Shown here: piece by piece, positions 54,811-63,686 of the stretch
Layout: each line of letters begins with the position of its first letter
How positions within the stretch are numbered: position 1 is the first letter of the stretch
NCBI RefSeq assembly: GCF_014205075.1
Contig: NZ_JACHMU010000001.1
Location: forward strand, 2,294,001 to 2,358,000
Reading direction: 5' to 3'
Source: Microbacterium ginsengiterrae
GTDB taxonomy: Bacteria; Actinomycetota; Actinomycetes; Actinomycetales; Microbacteriaceae
Length of the DNA: 64,000 bases
Notes under the pieces: model-generated
What the model saw: only the letters and a program-made list of their open reading frames with translations
The model's database searches: none
Told to the model about the DNA's origin: nothing
Translations under genes and position numbers: made by a program

Positions 54811-55467
54811 ATGGCGAGTTGGCGGGCGATCCTCGACGAGATCTCCGCGTTCCTGCTCACCGCCCGCTGTCCTGGTTGCGACGTACCGGGGACGCTGCTG
54901 TGCGAGCGGTGCGCAGACGCGCTCAGGGCGCCGGTAGTGCACACGACGACTCCGAACGGGATGCCGGTGATCGCCGCCCTCCCGTTCGACGGCGTGGCCG
55001 CCCGCTGCATCCGACGCCTGAAGGAGAACGGAGACACACTGCTTGCGCGGCCACTCGGGGCGAGCCTCGCCACGGTGATCGAACGCGACGCCGTCGACCT
55101 CTCCGGAGCGCTGACCGTCCCGATGCCGACCACGCGCGGCGCGTTCCGACGGCGCGGCTACCGGGTACCGGACCTTCTGCTGCACCGCGCGGGGCTTCGC
55201 CCCGTGCGACTGCTCCACCACACGAGACGCACCGCCGATCAGAGAGGACTCGACCTCGATCGCCGGCGCGTCAACGTCGCGGGCAGCATGCGCGCGCGAC
55301 ACGCCCGGGTGGCCAGAGATGTCGTGCTCTTCGACGACGTCGTGACCACCGGAGCCACGCTGGACGAGGGGGCCAGAGCGCTGACAGAGGCTGGGTGGCG
55401 GGTGAGGGGTGCCCTGACTCTGGCGGCGACGCCGCGACGAGCCGCGCGCATCGCGGACGCGTCGTGA
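54811..55467 (+). CDS. ComF family phosphoribosyltransferase
   Basis: 218 aa from ATG 54811 with GAGG 9 nt upstream; upstream ATGs at 54745 and 54748 lie at the base of the hairpin and are less likely. N-terminal zinc cluster CPGCDVPGTLLCERC (residues about 20-34) and PRPP-binding motif VVLFDDVVTTGATLDE near 173-188. ComF/GntX proteins help take up DNA or work in purine salvage; the reaction is not established here. Its frame is open further upstream, which is a shadow of lpqB. Confidence 0.85.
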   Translation: MASWRAILDEISAFLLTARCPGCDVPGTLLCERCADALRAPVVHTTTPNGMPVIAALPFDGVAARCIRRLKENGDTLLARPLGASLATVIERDAVDLSGALTVPMPTTRGAFRRRGYRVPDLLLHRAGLRPVRLLHHTRRTADQRGLDLDRRRVNVAGSMRARHARVARDVVLFDDVVTTGATLDEGARALTEAGWRVRGALTLAATPRRAARIADAS

Positions 55468-55474
55468 TTGAGTC

Positions 55475-55503
55475 GTGACATTGTCCTGGGCGCGGGCTAC
55501 GGT
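55475..55503 (+). promoter_or_regulatory. hpf promoter
   Basis: GTGACA (55475-55480), 17-nt spacer, TACGGT (55498-55503). The leader of about 55 nt carries the AAGGAGG ribosome binding site. Confidence 0.55.
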
Positions 55504-55565
55504 AGGTGGACACAAGGCGACCACGGTCCGCCCTTGGCCGGGAGGACCGGGACAAGGAGGCAGCA

Positions 55566-56231
55566 ATGGAAACGAGCATCGTTGGCGTCGGGGTGGGGAT
55601 CACCGATCGCTTCCGAACCGTCGTCGAGGAGAAGATCGCCCGAGTGCAGCAGCTTGCGGCGAAGGCCCAGCGGTTGGACGTGAAGGTGACGCATCGCGCG
55701 TACCGCGGAGGCCGCGTGCCGGATGAGACCGTCGAGCTGACGCTGGTCGGCAAGGGGCCGGTCGTACGCGCCGAGGCCGTGGACGGCGACAAGTTCGTCG
55801 CGCTGGATCTGGCTGTCGACAAGATGGCCGAGCAGCTCCGCCGCGCCAAGGAGAAGCGCGTCGACGGACGGCAGCACCCGAGGGGGGCGCGCTTCGAGAA
55901 GGGCAGCGGCTCGCTCGAGGGGATCGACGTGCAGCCCGCGTCGGCCGACGTCCTGCAGGCCGTGGCGACCGGCGCCGTGCCGATCCAGTCGTCCGAAGAC
56001 GAAGAGGACTATTCGCCGGTCGTCATCCGCACGAAGAACTTCGACCCGGAGTGGATGACCGTCGAGGAGGCGGTCGATCGCATGGAGCTCGTCGGCCATG
56101 ACTTCTTCCTGTTCGTCGATGCCCGCACCGACCACCCGAGCGTCGTGTACCGCCGCAAGGGTTGGGACTACGGTGTGATCTCGCTGACCACCCAGGCCGC
56201 GCCGGAGGAGGAGGAGTCCTTGGCCTCCTGA
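55566..56231 (+). CDS. hpf: Ribosome hibernation promoting factor, long form (HPF/RaiA)
   Basis: 221 aa. N-terminal S30AE/HPF domain (METSIVGVGVGITDRFRTVVEEKIARVQQL, LDLAVDKMAEQL) and the C-terminal dimerisation domain (VVIRTKNFDPEWMTVEEAVDRMELVGHDFFLFVDA), which is the long form that joins 70S ribosomes into 100S dimers. ATG 55566 has AAGGAGG 6 nt upstream, so the longer open frame is not used. It sits upstream of secA as in other actinobacteria. Confidence 0.95.
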   Translation: METSIVGVGVGITDRFRTVVEEKIARVQQLAAKAQRLDVKVTHRAYRGGRVPDETVELTLVGKGPVVRAEAVDGDKFVALDLAVDKMAEQLRRAKEKRVDGRQHPRGARFEKGSGSLEGIDVQPASADVLQAVATGAVPIQSSEDEEDYSPVVIRTKNFDPEWMTVEEAVDRMELVGHDFFLFVDARTDHPSVVYRRKGWDYGVISLTTQAAPEEEESLAS

Positions 56232-56240
56232 CAGGCATGA

Positions 56241-56275
56241 AGAAGGCCCGGCACCCCTCAGGTGCCGGGCCTTCT
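56241..56275. terminator. Bidirectional terminator between hpf and the convergent coiled-coil gene
   Basis: AGAAGGCCCGGCACC and GGTGCCGGGCCTTCT form a perfect 15-bp stem with loop CCTCA. It serves hpf (stop 9 nt upstream) and, read from the other strand, the coiled-coil gene that ends at 56295. Confidence 0.85.
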
Positions 56276-56294
56276 CGTATGCGGGCGCCGCCCG

Positions 56295-57614
56295 TCAGTC
56301 GAAGATGCCGTCGAGGATGCTGCCGATGACGAGGCCGCCCATGATGCCGCCCATGATGTCGCCACCGCCGCCGCGCCGTCCGCCGCCCCATCCGTCGCCG
56401 CCCCATCCCTGCTGCTGCGGGCGGGAGGAGTCGATGTCGCGCTGCGCGAGCTGCAGCGCCTCTGCGGCGAGCTGACCGACGCGGCGGGCCGCGGCCATGG
56501 CCTGCTCCCTGGTCTCCTCCGGGGCGATCAACGCGGGGATGTCGATGCGCAGGCGCTCGGCCTCAGCGAACCGAGTCCTCGCGTCCGCGCCGATCCAGCC
56601 GCGGTGGCCCGAGATGAGACCGCGCGCGACACCGAGCTGACGATCCGCGTCGTCGAGGGCATGTTGCACATGCGCGACGCTCGGAAGCGGATTCTGGGCG
56701 CGGTAGTGCGCGGCGGCGATCGCCTCGTCGAGGGCCGCGTTCGCCGACCGCAGCTGGGTGAGCTCCGCGAACGGATCGTTGCGCGTCCCGGCCGGGGAGA
56801 GCGCGTCCAGCGCCTTCTCCAGCTCGGCGACGGCTGCGGTCACCGCCGCGGTGCGCGGAGCGGTACGGGCGGCGATGATGTCCGCGCGGGAGTCCGCGAC
56901 GACCTCCGCGAGCGTCGACTCCGCCCGCAGAGCTTCGATCTCGAAGTCCTCGACCGCGTCCATGAGCGCGCCGGCGCGACGTGTCGCCTCCGTGGCGGTC
57001 TCGAGGGCGAGGTTCGCCTCCTCGGTCTGGCGAGCAGCCCGGCGCCGCTCCGACACGTCGGCGCCGTGCGTGGCGAACGCGATCAGCTGCTCGGCCTCGT
57101 CGGCGGAGGCGGAGATCTGATGCATCGCCGAATCGGAGTACCGCGACGACAGCCGTTCGATGGTGGCGCGCGTGTGGGGGACGCGGGCAGTGAGATCCTC
57201 GGCATCCCGGCGCACCTTGGCGATGATCTGAGGAGCCTGACGCACACGGGCGATCGAATCGGCGAGCGCTCCGGTCTTCTCGTCGAGAAGGTCCTCCGCC
57301 CAGTCGCACAACTGCACGATGCGGGCGTTGCGCGTGCGCAGTTCCTCATCCGTGTCCGGGATCTCATCGTGGTTGAGCTGATGCAGCTGGAACGCCTCGC
57401 GAAGGTGTGTCCTGACCGAGTCGAGAGCCGCCTTGAGATCACGCGTCATCGAGGAACCGAGTTCGGCTTCGGCGAAGGCGAGTTCGTCCGCCGCGGTGCG
57501 GATCCGCTCATCCGCTGCGACGAGGGCCTGCTCCGCCCTGCGGGCGAGATCGGCGTCCTGTGCTGCCTGCGCTGCCTCTTGCTCTCGTTTGCGCTTACCC
57601 CAGAATCCGGCCAT
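56295..57614 (-). CDS. Coiled-coil protein with glycine-rich C-terminus, unknown function
   Basis: 439 aa. Long charged alpha-helical regions (about 5-60, 75-150, 170-260) with heptad-like spacing, as in actinobacterial TPM-domain-associated or PspA-like scaffolds. There is no recognised catalytic motif. The last 55 residues are rich in G and W (QQQGWGGDGWGGG) and end with a short hydrophobic patch (GGIMGGLVIGSILDGIF), possibly a membrane or oligomer contact. It is leaderless: TAGGAT 57621-57626, 6 nt from ATG. The nearest described relatives may be the C-terminal half of TPM proteins. Confidence 0.72.
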   Translation of the reverse strand: MAGFWGKRKREQEAAQAAQDADLARRAEQALVAADERIRTAADELAFAEAELGSSMTRDLKAALDSVRTHLREAFQLHQLNHDEIPDTDEELRTRNARIVQLCDWAEDLLDEKTGALADSIARVRQAPQIIAKVRRDAEDLTARVPHTRATIERLSSRYSDSAMHQISASADEAEQLIAFATHGADVSERRRAARQTEEANLALETATEATRRAGALMDAVEDFEIEALRAESTLAEVVADSRADIIAARTAPRTAAVTAAVAELEKALDALSPAGTRNDPFAELTQLRSANAALDEAIAAAHYRAQNPLPSVAHVQHALDDADRQLGVARGLISGHRGWIGADARTRFAEAERLRIDIPALIAPEETREQAMAAARRVGQLAAEALQLAQRDIDSSRPQQQGWGGDGWGGGRRGGGGDIMGGIMGGLVIGSILDGIFD

Positions 57615-57620
57615 GGCTCG

Positions 57621-57626
57621 ATCCTA
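57621..57626 (-). promoter_or_regulatory. -10 TAGGAT, leaderless start of coiled-coil gene
   Basis: On the minus strand, 6 nt from ATG 57614. Confidence 0.5.
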
Positions 57627-57655
57627 CTTTCCGTACGTGCTGCGTCGGCTGTGCA

Positions 57656-58246
57656 TCAGGCGGACTTCGCCGGGCGTCCTCGGCGTGGACGCTCCGTCGC
57701 GAGACCGATCCCCACCGTGTGCTGGGGATGCGCGGCGAGGCGCTGCGCCGCGCGCTCCAACCAGTGCACCTCCGCCTCGGCGGAGAGGATCATCGAGTCC
57801 ATGATCAGCGCCCAGGCGAGTCCCTCGGGGCTGTCCCCGTCGCCGCCGGGGAAGGTCGCCTGTCGCAGCTCCTGCAGGTGTGCAAGGGCTGCGGCGCGCT
57901 GCGTGCGGATCGCGGCGGTCGCATCCGCCCCTGGCAGGGTCGCGGCCACCGCCAACTTGATGGCCGTCTCGTCGCGGGGCACGAGCCCGTGGGCCACCGG
58001 AGACCGAAGCCAGCGGGCGACCTCGAGCGAGCCGGCGTCCGTGATCTGCCAATAGACGTGCCCCTGCGCGTCCGCGTCGCCGCGGGTCACGAGTCCGTCG
58101 CGCTCCAATCGTTCCAGCGTGTTGTAGATCTGTCCGACGTTGAGCGGGCGGATGCAGCCGGTGCGCCGGTCGAACTCGGCACGCAGCTGGTACCCGTAAC
58201 AGGACCCCTGGTCGAGGATCGCGAGCAGGCTGTGGCGGACGGACAT
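57656..58246 (-). CDS. PadR family transcriptional regulator
   Basis: 196 aa. N-terminal winged helix [24 protein letters not shown], then [18 protein letters not shown] and [16 protein letters not shown], which match PadR. The C-terminal dimerisation helices carry [15 protein letters not shown] features. PadR proteins sense small ligands and repress their own operon or a transporter; the target here is not clear. GAGGGGATCCG precedes the ATG as ribosome binding site. A palindrome at its promoter suggests self-repression. Confidence 0.87.
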   Translation of the reverse strand: MSVRHSLLAILDQGSCYGYQLRAEFDRRTGCIRPLNVGQIYNTLERLERDGLVTRGDADAQGHVYWQITDAGSLEVARWLRSPVAHGLVPRDETAIKLAVAATLPGADATAAIRTQRAAALAHLQELRQATFPGGDGDSPEGLAWALIMDSMILSAEAEVHWLERAAQRLAAHPQHTVGIGLATERPRRGRPAKSA

Positions 58247-58296
58247 CGGATCCCCTCATGTCGGCATCGTCGGGTCGATCCCGATATTGCTTTCGG

Positions 58297-58305
58297 AGTA
58301 TATAC
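58297..58305. promoter_or_regulatory. padR promoter and palindromic operator
   Basis: The minus-strand -10 TATACT (58297-58302) is embedded in the palindrome GTATATAC (58298-58305). A PadR dimer bound there would block its own transcription. Confidence 0.5.
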
Positions 58306-58437
58306 ATACGAGTGCCCCGCGACGCGCGGGGAAGGCATTCCCGTCACGGAGCGTGCACAGATCACGGGCTTGTAACATGGGCAGGTATGTCCGCGACCCG
58401 ATGGTGCGGACCACCCATCCAAAGGGAGATGACTTAC

Positions 58438-61245
58438 GTGGCGAATCCTCTTGAGAAGCTGCTGCGCGCAGGCGAGGGCCGCATCCTCCGCCGCCTGAAC
58501 CAGGTCGTGAAGGCCGTGAACGCGCTCGAGGAGGACTTCGCGAAACTCACCGACGACGAACTCGCGGGCGAGACCGCGGAGCTGCGTGCGCGGTTCGACA
58601 AAGGCGAGACGCTGGACCAGCTCATGCCGGAGGCGTTCGCCGCGGTGCGCGAGGCCGCCAAGCGCACGCTCGGCATGCGGGCCTACGACGTGCAGCTGAT
58701 GGGTGGCGCCGCCCTGCACATGGGCAACATCGCCGAGATGAAGACCGGTGAGGGCAAGACCCTCGTGGCCACCTTCCCCGCCTACCTCAACGCCATCGCG
58801 GGCAAGGGCGTCCACGTCATCACGGTGAACGACTTCCTGGCGTCGTACCAGGCCGAGCTCATGGGCCGCGTCTACCGCGCGCTGGGCATGACGACGGGCA
58901 TCATCGTGTCGGGCCAGACTCCGGCCGTGCGCCGCGAGCAGTACGCCGCAGACATCACCTACGGCACGAACAACGAGTTCGGATTCGACTACCTCCGCGA
59001 CAACATGGCCTGGCGCAAGGAGGACCTCGTCCAGCGCGAACACTTCTTCGCCGTCGTCGACGAGGTGGACTCGATCCTCATCGACGAGGCACGCACCCCG
59101 CTGATCATCTCCGGCCCTTCCTCCGGCGAGGCGAACCGCTGGTTCACGGAGTTCGCGAAGATCGCGCGCACCCTCGAGGCGGGGGTGGACTACGAGGTCG
59201 ACGAGAAGAAGCGCACCATCGGTGTTCTCGAGCCTGGTATCGAGAAGGTCGAGGACTACCTCGGCATCGACAACCTCTACGAGTCGGCGAACACGCCGCT
59301 GATCTCCTTCCTCAACAACTCCATCAAGGCGCTCGCGCTGTTCAAGAAGAACACCGACTACGTCGTGATGAACGACGAGGTCATGATCGTCGACGAGCAC
59401 ACCGGTCGAATCCTCGTCGGTCGTCGATACAACGAGGGCATCCACCAGGCCATCGAGGCCAAGGAGGGCGTCCCGGTCAAGGCGGAGAACCAGACCCTGG
59501 CGACGGTGACGCTGCAGAACTACTTCCGCCTCTATGACAAGCTCTCCGGCATGACCGGAACCGCCGAGACAGAGGCGGCCGAGTTCATGTCCACCTACAA
59601 GCTCGGCGTCGTCCAGATCCCGACGAACCGGCCGATGATCCGCAAGGACAACCCCGATCTCGTCTACAAGAACGAGACGGCGAAGTTCGCGCAGGTCGTC
59701 GAGGACATCGCCGAGCGCCACGAGACCGGTCAGCCGGTGCTCGTCGGCACCGTCAGTGTCGAGAAGAGCGAGTACCTGTCGCGTCTGCTGGCGAAGAAGG
59801 GCATCAAGCACGAGGTCCTCAACGCCAAGAACCACGCGCGGGAGGCGGAGATCGTCGCCCGCGCCGGTCGCCTCGGCGCTGTGACGGTCGCGACCAACAT
59901 GGCCGGCCGAGGCACCGACATCATGCTCGGTGGAAACGCCGAGTTCCTCGCCGTTCAGGAGCTCAAGTCCAAGGGACTGGATCCTGCCGAGACGCCCGAG
60001 GAGTACGAGGCCGCCTGGGATGAGGCGTACGAGGCCATGAAGGCCGTCGTGGCGGAGGAGAGCGCGAAGGTCACCGAAGCCGGTGGTCTGTACGTCCTCG
60101 GGACCGAGCGTCACGAATCGCGGCGTATCGACAATCAGCTGCGCGGTCGATCCGGCCGTCAGGGCGACCCCGGCGAGAGCCGGTTCTACCTCAGCCTCAC
60201 CGACGACCTCATGCGGCTGTTCCAGTCCGGAGCCGCCGAGGCGATCCTCGCCCGCACGAACTTCCCCGACGACGTCCCGATCGAGTCGGGGCTCGTCTCC
60301 CGCGCCATCCGCAGTGCGCAGTCGCAGGTCGAGTCGCGCAACGCCGAGATGCGCAAGAACGTCCTGAAGTACGACGACGTCCTCAACCGCCAGCGCGAGG
60401 CGATCTATGCGGACCGGCGCCACATCCTCCAGGGCGATGACATCGCCGACCGTGTGCAGCACTTCATCGAGGATGCGATCACCGGTGTCGTCGCCGACCA
60501 CACGAGCTCCGGCCACACCGAGAGCTGGGACTTCGACGCCCTCTGGACCGAGCTGAAGACGCTGTACCCCGTCAGCGTGACCATCGACGAGGTCGTCGCC
60601 GAGGCCGGCGGACGCAAGGGCGGCATCACCGCGGACGTCCTGACGCGCGAACTGCTCTCCGACGCGAAGATCGCGTACGAGAAGCGCGAGGCATCGCTCG
60701 GCGAGGCCGCCACACGCGAGCTCGAGCGTCGCGTCGTCCTGCAGGTGCTCGACCGCCGCTGGCGCGACCACCTCTACGAGATGGACTACCTCAAGGACGG
60801 CATCGGCCTGCGTGCCATGGCGCAGCGCGACCCGCTCATCGAGTACCAGCGCGAGGGCTACGCGATGTTCCAGTCGATGATGGGGCAGATCAAGGAGGAG
60901 TCGGTCGGCTACCTCTACAACCTCGAGGTCGAGGTGCGCAGCGCCGGCGACGCCGAAACCCCGCAGGTCGAGGCCAAGGGGCTCGTCTCCGGCGGCGGCG
61001 AGCAGCGTCTGGAGTACTCGGCGCCCAACGACGCCGGCGACGTCGAGGTCCGCAACGACCGCGGACAGGTCCAGCAGGCTGCCACGGACCGGATCCGCAA
61101 GGCGGCGGAGGCCGCGGCGGCGACCGAGGAGGCACCGGCCCCGCAGCAGGGGGCACGCGGAGCCTTCGGCCAGCGCACCGACGCTGCGGCTGCGACTCCG
61201 CAGAACCGCGAGCGGCGCAGGGCCGCGGGCAAGAAGAAGAAGTGA
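58438..61245 (+). CDS. secA: Preprotein translocase ATPase SecA
   Basis: 935 aa from GTG 58438; AAAGGGAG is 9 nt upstream, whereas ATG 58429 would touch it. Walker A MKTGEGKT (about 101-108), [20 protein letters not shown] (about 207-226), and the helicase motifs [12 protein letters not shown] and [30 protein letters not shown]. It drives Sec-dependent protein export. The C-terminus ends in RRAAGKKKK without the CXCX8CH zinc finger of E. coli SecA, which is common in SecA1 of actinobacteria. It is followed by a hairpin that overlaps the next promoter. Confidence 0.97.
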   Translation: MANPLEKLLRAGEGRILRRLNQVVKAVNALEEDFAKLTDDELAGETAELRARFDKGETLDQLMPEAFAAVREAAKRTLGMRAYDVQLMGGAALHMGNIAEMKTGEGKTLVATFPAYLNAIAGKGVHVITVNDFLASYQAELMGRVYRALGMTTGIIVSGQTPAVRREQYAADITYGTNNEFGFDYLRDNMAWRKEDLVQREHFFAVVDEVDSILIDEARTPLIISGPSSGEANRWFTEFAKIARTLEAGVDYEVDEKKRTIGVLEPGIEKVEDYLGIDNLYESANTPLISFLNNSIKALALFKKNTDYVVMNDEVMIVDEHTGRILVGRRYNEGIHQAIEAKEGVPVKAENQTLATVTLQNYFRLYDKLSGMTGTAETEAAEFMSTYKLGVVQIPTNRPMIRKDNPDLVYKNETAKFAQVVEDIAERHETGQPVLVGTVSVEKSEYLSRLLAKKGIKHEVLNAKNHAREAEIVARAGRLGAVTVATNMAGRGTDIMLGGNAEFLAVQELKSKGLDPAETPEEYEAAWDEAYEAMKAVVAEESAKVTEAGGLYVLGTERHESRRIDNQLRGRSGRQGDPGESRFYLSLTDDLMRLFQSGAAEAILARTNFPDDVPIESGLVSRAIRSAQSQVESRNAEMRKNVLKYDDVLNRQREAIYADRRHILQGDDIADRVQHFIEDAITGVVADHTSSGHTESWDFDALWTELKTLYPVSVTIDEVVAEAGGRKGGITADVLTRELLSDAKIAYEKREASLGEAATRELERRVVLQVLDRRWRDHLYEMDYLKDGIGLRAMAQRDPLIEYQREGYAMFQSMMGQIKEESVGYLYNLEVEVRSAGDAETPQVEAKGLVSGGGEQRLEYSAPNDAGDVEVRNDRGQVQQAATDRIRKAAEAAAATEEAPAPQQGARGAFGQRTDAAAATPQNRERRRAAGKKKK

Positions 61246-61251
61246 CACGAC

Positions 61252-61287
61252 GAGAGAGCCTGCCGGCGCAAGCCGGTAGGCTTTCTC
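61252..61287 (+). terminator. secA terminator overlapping the next promoter
   Basis: GAGAGAGCCTGCCGG (61252-61266) and CCGGTAGGCTTTCTC (61273-61287) pair over 15 positions, two as G-U, with loop CGCAAG. The 3' arm contains TAGGCT (61277-61282), the -10 of the aminotransferase gene, whose ATG starts at 61289. Confidence 0.7.
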
Positions 61288-61288
61288 A

Positions 61289-62515
61289 ATGACCCACACG
61301 CGCCAGTTCGACCAGTCGTCGAAGCTCAAGAACGTTCTCTACGAGATCCGCGGTAAAGCTCTCGTCGAGGCGGCGCGGTTGGAGGCGGAAGGGCACAACG
61401 TCCTCAAGCTGAACACGGGGAACCCGGCGATCTTCGGCTTCGAGGCCCCGCACCAGATCATCCACGACATGCTGGCCGCGATGCCGACGGCGCACGGCTA
61501 CAGCGACAGCAAGGGGATCATCTCGGCCCGGCGCGCCATCGTGAGCCGCTACGAGCAGATCGAGGACTTCCCCCCGTTCGGACCGGACGACGTCTTCCTC
61601 GGCAACGGCGTGTCCGAACTCATCACGATGACGATGCAGGCGCTGCTGGACGAGGGCGACGAGGTGTTGATCCCCGCGCCCGACTATCCGCTGTGGACCG
61701 CGATGACGAGCCTCGCCGACGGCACACCCGTGCACTACGTCTGCGACGAGGCCAATGGCTGGCAGCCGGACCTCGAGGACATCCGCTCCAAGGTGACCCC
61801 GCGCACCAAGGCGATCGTCATCATCAACCCGAACAACCCCACCGGTGCCGTCTACTCCAGGGAGGTGTTGCAGGGGCTCGTGCAGATCGCGCGCGAGAAC
61901 GAGTTGCTCATCCTCTCCGACGAGATCTACGACCGCATCCTCTTCGACGACGCCGTGCACATCCCGACGGCGACTCTCGCGCCCGATCTGCTGTGCCTGA
62001 CGTTCAACGGCCTCTCCAAGACGTATCGTGTCGCCGGGTACCGATCCGGCTGGGTCGTCATCACGGGGCCGCAGCAGCACGCCAAGGGCTTCCTGGAGGG
62101 CATCACGCTGCTCGCCTCCACGCGCCTGTGCCCGAACGTCCCCGCGCAGCACGCGGTGCAGGCCGCTCTCGGCGGCATCCAGTCGATCGACGCTCTCATC
62201 GCCCCCTCCGGGCGTCTCCACGAGCAGCGCGACATCGCCTGGCAGGGACTCGAGTCGATCCCTGGGGTGTCGTGCGTCAAGCCGCAGGGGGCGCTGTACG
62301 CGTTCCCCCGCCTCGACCCCGAGGTGCACGAGATCCACGACGATGAGAAGTTCGTGTACGACCTGCTGATCGCCGAGCGCATCCTGCTCGTCCAGGGCAC
62401 CGGGTTCAACTGGCCGACCCCTGATCACTTCCGCGTCGTCACCCTGCCGGAACCGCGGGTGCTCGGCGACGCCATCGAACGACTGGGGAACTTCCTCGCC
62501 GACTACCGTCAGTGA
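61289..62515 (+). CDS. Class I/II PLP-dependent aminotransferase (alanine aminotransferase AlaA-like)
   Basis: 408 aa. N-terminal FDQSSKLKNVLYEIRGKALVEAARLEAEGHNVLKLNTGNPAIFGFEAP resembles E. coli AlaA/YfbQ; NPNNPTGAVYS, SDEIYDRILFD, and the PLP lysine (about 243) in GLSKTYRVAGYRSGW follow. It transfers amino groups between alanine and 2-oxoglutarate or pyruvate. Leaderless: TAGGCT is 6 nt before ATG. The 3' end overlaps 77 nt with the antisense CpaE-like gene. Confidence 0.9.
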   Translation: MTHTRQFDQSSKLKNVLYEIRGKALVEAARLEAEGHNVLKLNTGNPAIFGFEAPHQIIHDMLAAMPTAHGYSDSKGIISARRAIVSRYEQIEDFPPFGPDDVFLGNGVSELITMTMQALLDEGDEVLIPAPDYPLWTAMTSLADGTPVHYVCDEANGWQPDLEDIRSKVTPRTKAIVIINPNNPTGAVYSREVLQGLVQIARENELLILSDEIYDRILFDDAVHIPTATLAPDLLCLTFNGLSKTYRVAGYRSGWVVITGPQQHAKGFLEGITLLASTRLCPNVPAQHAVQAALGGIQSIDALIAPSGRLHEQRDIAWQGLESIPGVSCVKPQGALYAFPRLDPEVHEIHDDEKFVYDLLIAERILLVQGTGFNWPTPDHFRVVTLPEPRVLGDAIERLGNFLADYRQ

Positions 62516-63686
62516 CCTCCGTCCGCCCCGGCGGCGCGACGCGCTCGGCGAGGTGCCTGACGCCCGCGACGAGTCCGGAGCGCGGCGTCACGTCCGCCAT
62601 CGGCCTCGCGTGCAGCAGCGCGGCATCGGCGGCTCGTTGGTCGAACGGGAGGAAGGCGACATCCGTGATGTCGCCGAACCTCTCGAGTGCGCGACGGATC
62701 TGCCCCCGTGCGTCCACCCCGAGCGGGCCGGTGCGGACCTGGTTTGCGACGACCACGATACGCGCGGTCGGACCGATGAGCGCGCGCAGTTCCGCGTGAT
62801 CACGGAGGAACCGTGAGATCGACAGCGGGTCGGCCGCCGTCACCGCGACGACGACATCCGCCTCCCGGAGGACGGTCGTCGTCGCCGCGTGACGTCGTGG
62901 CCCGGCGAGATCGTCCGTGACCTCCTCGTAGGAGTCGAAAGCCGCAGACACGTCGACGACGGTCTCGTCCGCCCAGTCGCGGCACACGCCGAGGGTCGCC
63001 GCCAGTCGCGCAGCCGACAGCTCCGGCCACCGGGAAGGGCGGTTGAGGCCGGCGAGCACGTCGATCGTCCCCGCGCTGGTCTCCATCGGTGTGGAGATCC
63101 GGTGCAGTTCAGCGGCATCGAGCGCGCCCAGCTCCGCGCGGCGGCACGCGGCGGCGATACCGGGCGCCTCATCGTCGAGGCCGAGCAGCAGTGCGAGGGA
63201 CGGCGCCACCGTGTCCGCGTCGATCAGGGCGCACCGTCGCCCGCCGCGCGCGAGCTCGAGCGCGAGTTGGACGGCGACCGTGGAGCGACCGGGAGCGCCG
63301 TGCGGTCCCCACACGGCGATGATCCGCCGTCGCGGCGGGGCTGGACGGCGCGCGACCCGTGGCGTCTCTGCGGACAGCGCCTCCGCGATGCGCCAGACGT
63401 CGGCATCCTCGCCGAGCGCCTCAGGGAGCCCGTACCTGCTGAGCAGCCGGGACTCGCCTCTTCCCACGGTCACGATCCGGACGCCGGATCTGTCGCACGC
63501 GGCGACCAGGTCGGCTGTCAGCGCGGCGCGGGTCGCCGGGAGGAGGATCGCGTCCGCGTCCGCCAACTGCGCCACAGGGACGGCTCCGGGGGAGGAGACG
63601 GCGACGATCAGGATGCCGGTGCGAGCGAGCTCTGCGGCGATCTCGGTGGCTCGTGGCTCCGGGAGTGCGACGATCGCGGATGTCAT
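62439..63686 (-). CDS. CpaE/MinD-like ATPase (pilus assembly or septum-site family)
   Basis: 415 aa from ATG 63686, which overlaps the SAF-domain gene stop. A receiver-like N-terminal region is followed by a ParA/MinD-type ATPase domain with the phosphate loop WGPHGAPGRSTVAV (about 126-139) and ALIDADTVAPSLALLLGLD. The usual Walker A Lys is replaced by Arg, as seen in other actinobacterial CpaE-like proteins. Together with the SAF-domain gene it may begin a Flp/Tad pilus cluster to the right of the window. About 25 C-terminal residues are encoded antisense to the aminotransferase end. Confidence 0.75.
   Translation of the reverse strand: MTSAIVALPEPRATEIAAELARTGILIVAVSSPGAVPVAQLADADAILLPATRAALTADLVAACDRSGVRIVTVGRGESRLLSRYGLPEALGEDADVWRIAEALSAETPRVARRPAPPRRRIIAVWGPHGAPGRSTVAVQLALELARGGRRCALIDADTVAPSLALLLGLDDEAPGIAAACRRAELGALDAAELHRISTPMETSAGTIDVLAGLNRPSRWPELSAARLAATLGVCRDWADETVVDVSAAFDSYEEVTDDLAGPRRHAATTTVLREADVVVAVTAADPLSISRFLRDHAELRALIGPTARIVVVANQVRTGPLGVDARGQIRRALERFGDITDVAFLPFDQRAADAALLHARPMADVTPRSGLVAGVRHLAERVAPPGRTEVTDGSRRGSSPVVRWRRRAPAVPAG

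Noticed and set aside
58087-61329. Minus-strand open frame of 1080 codons over secA
   Set aside because: Antisense to a clear SecA gene; the translation is a low-complexity Val/Asp/Arg-rich frame typical of GC-rich reverse-strand shadows and has no start signals.
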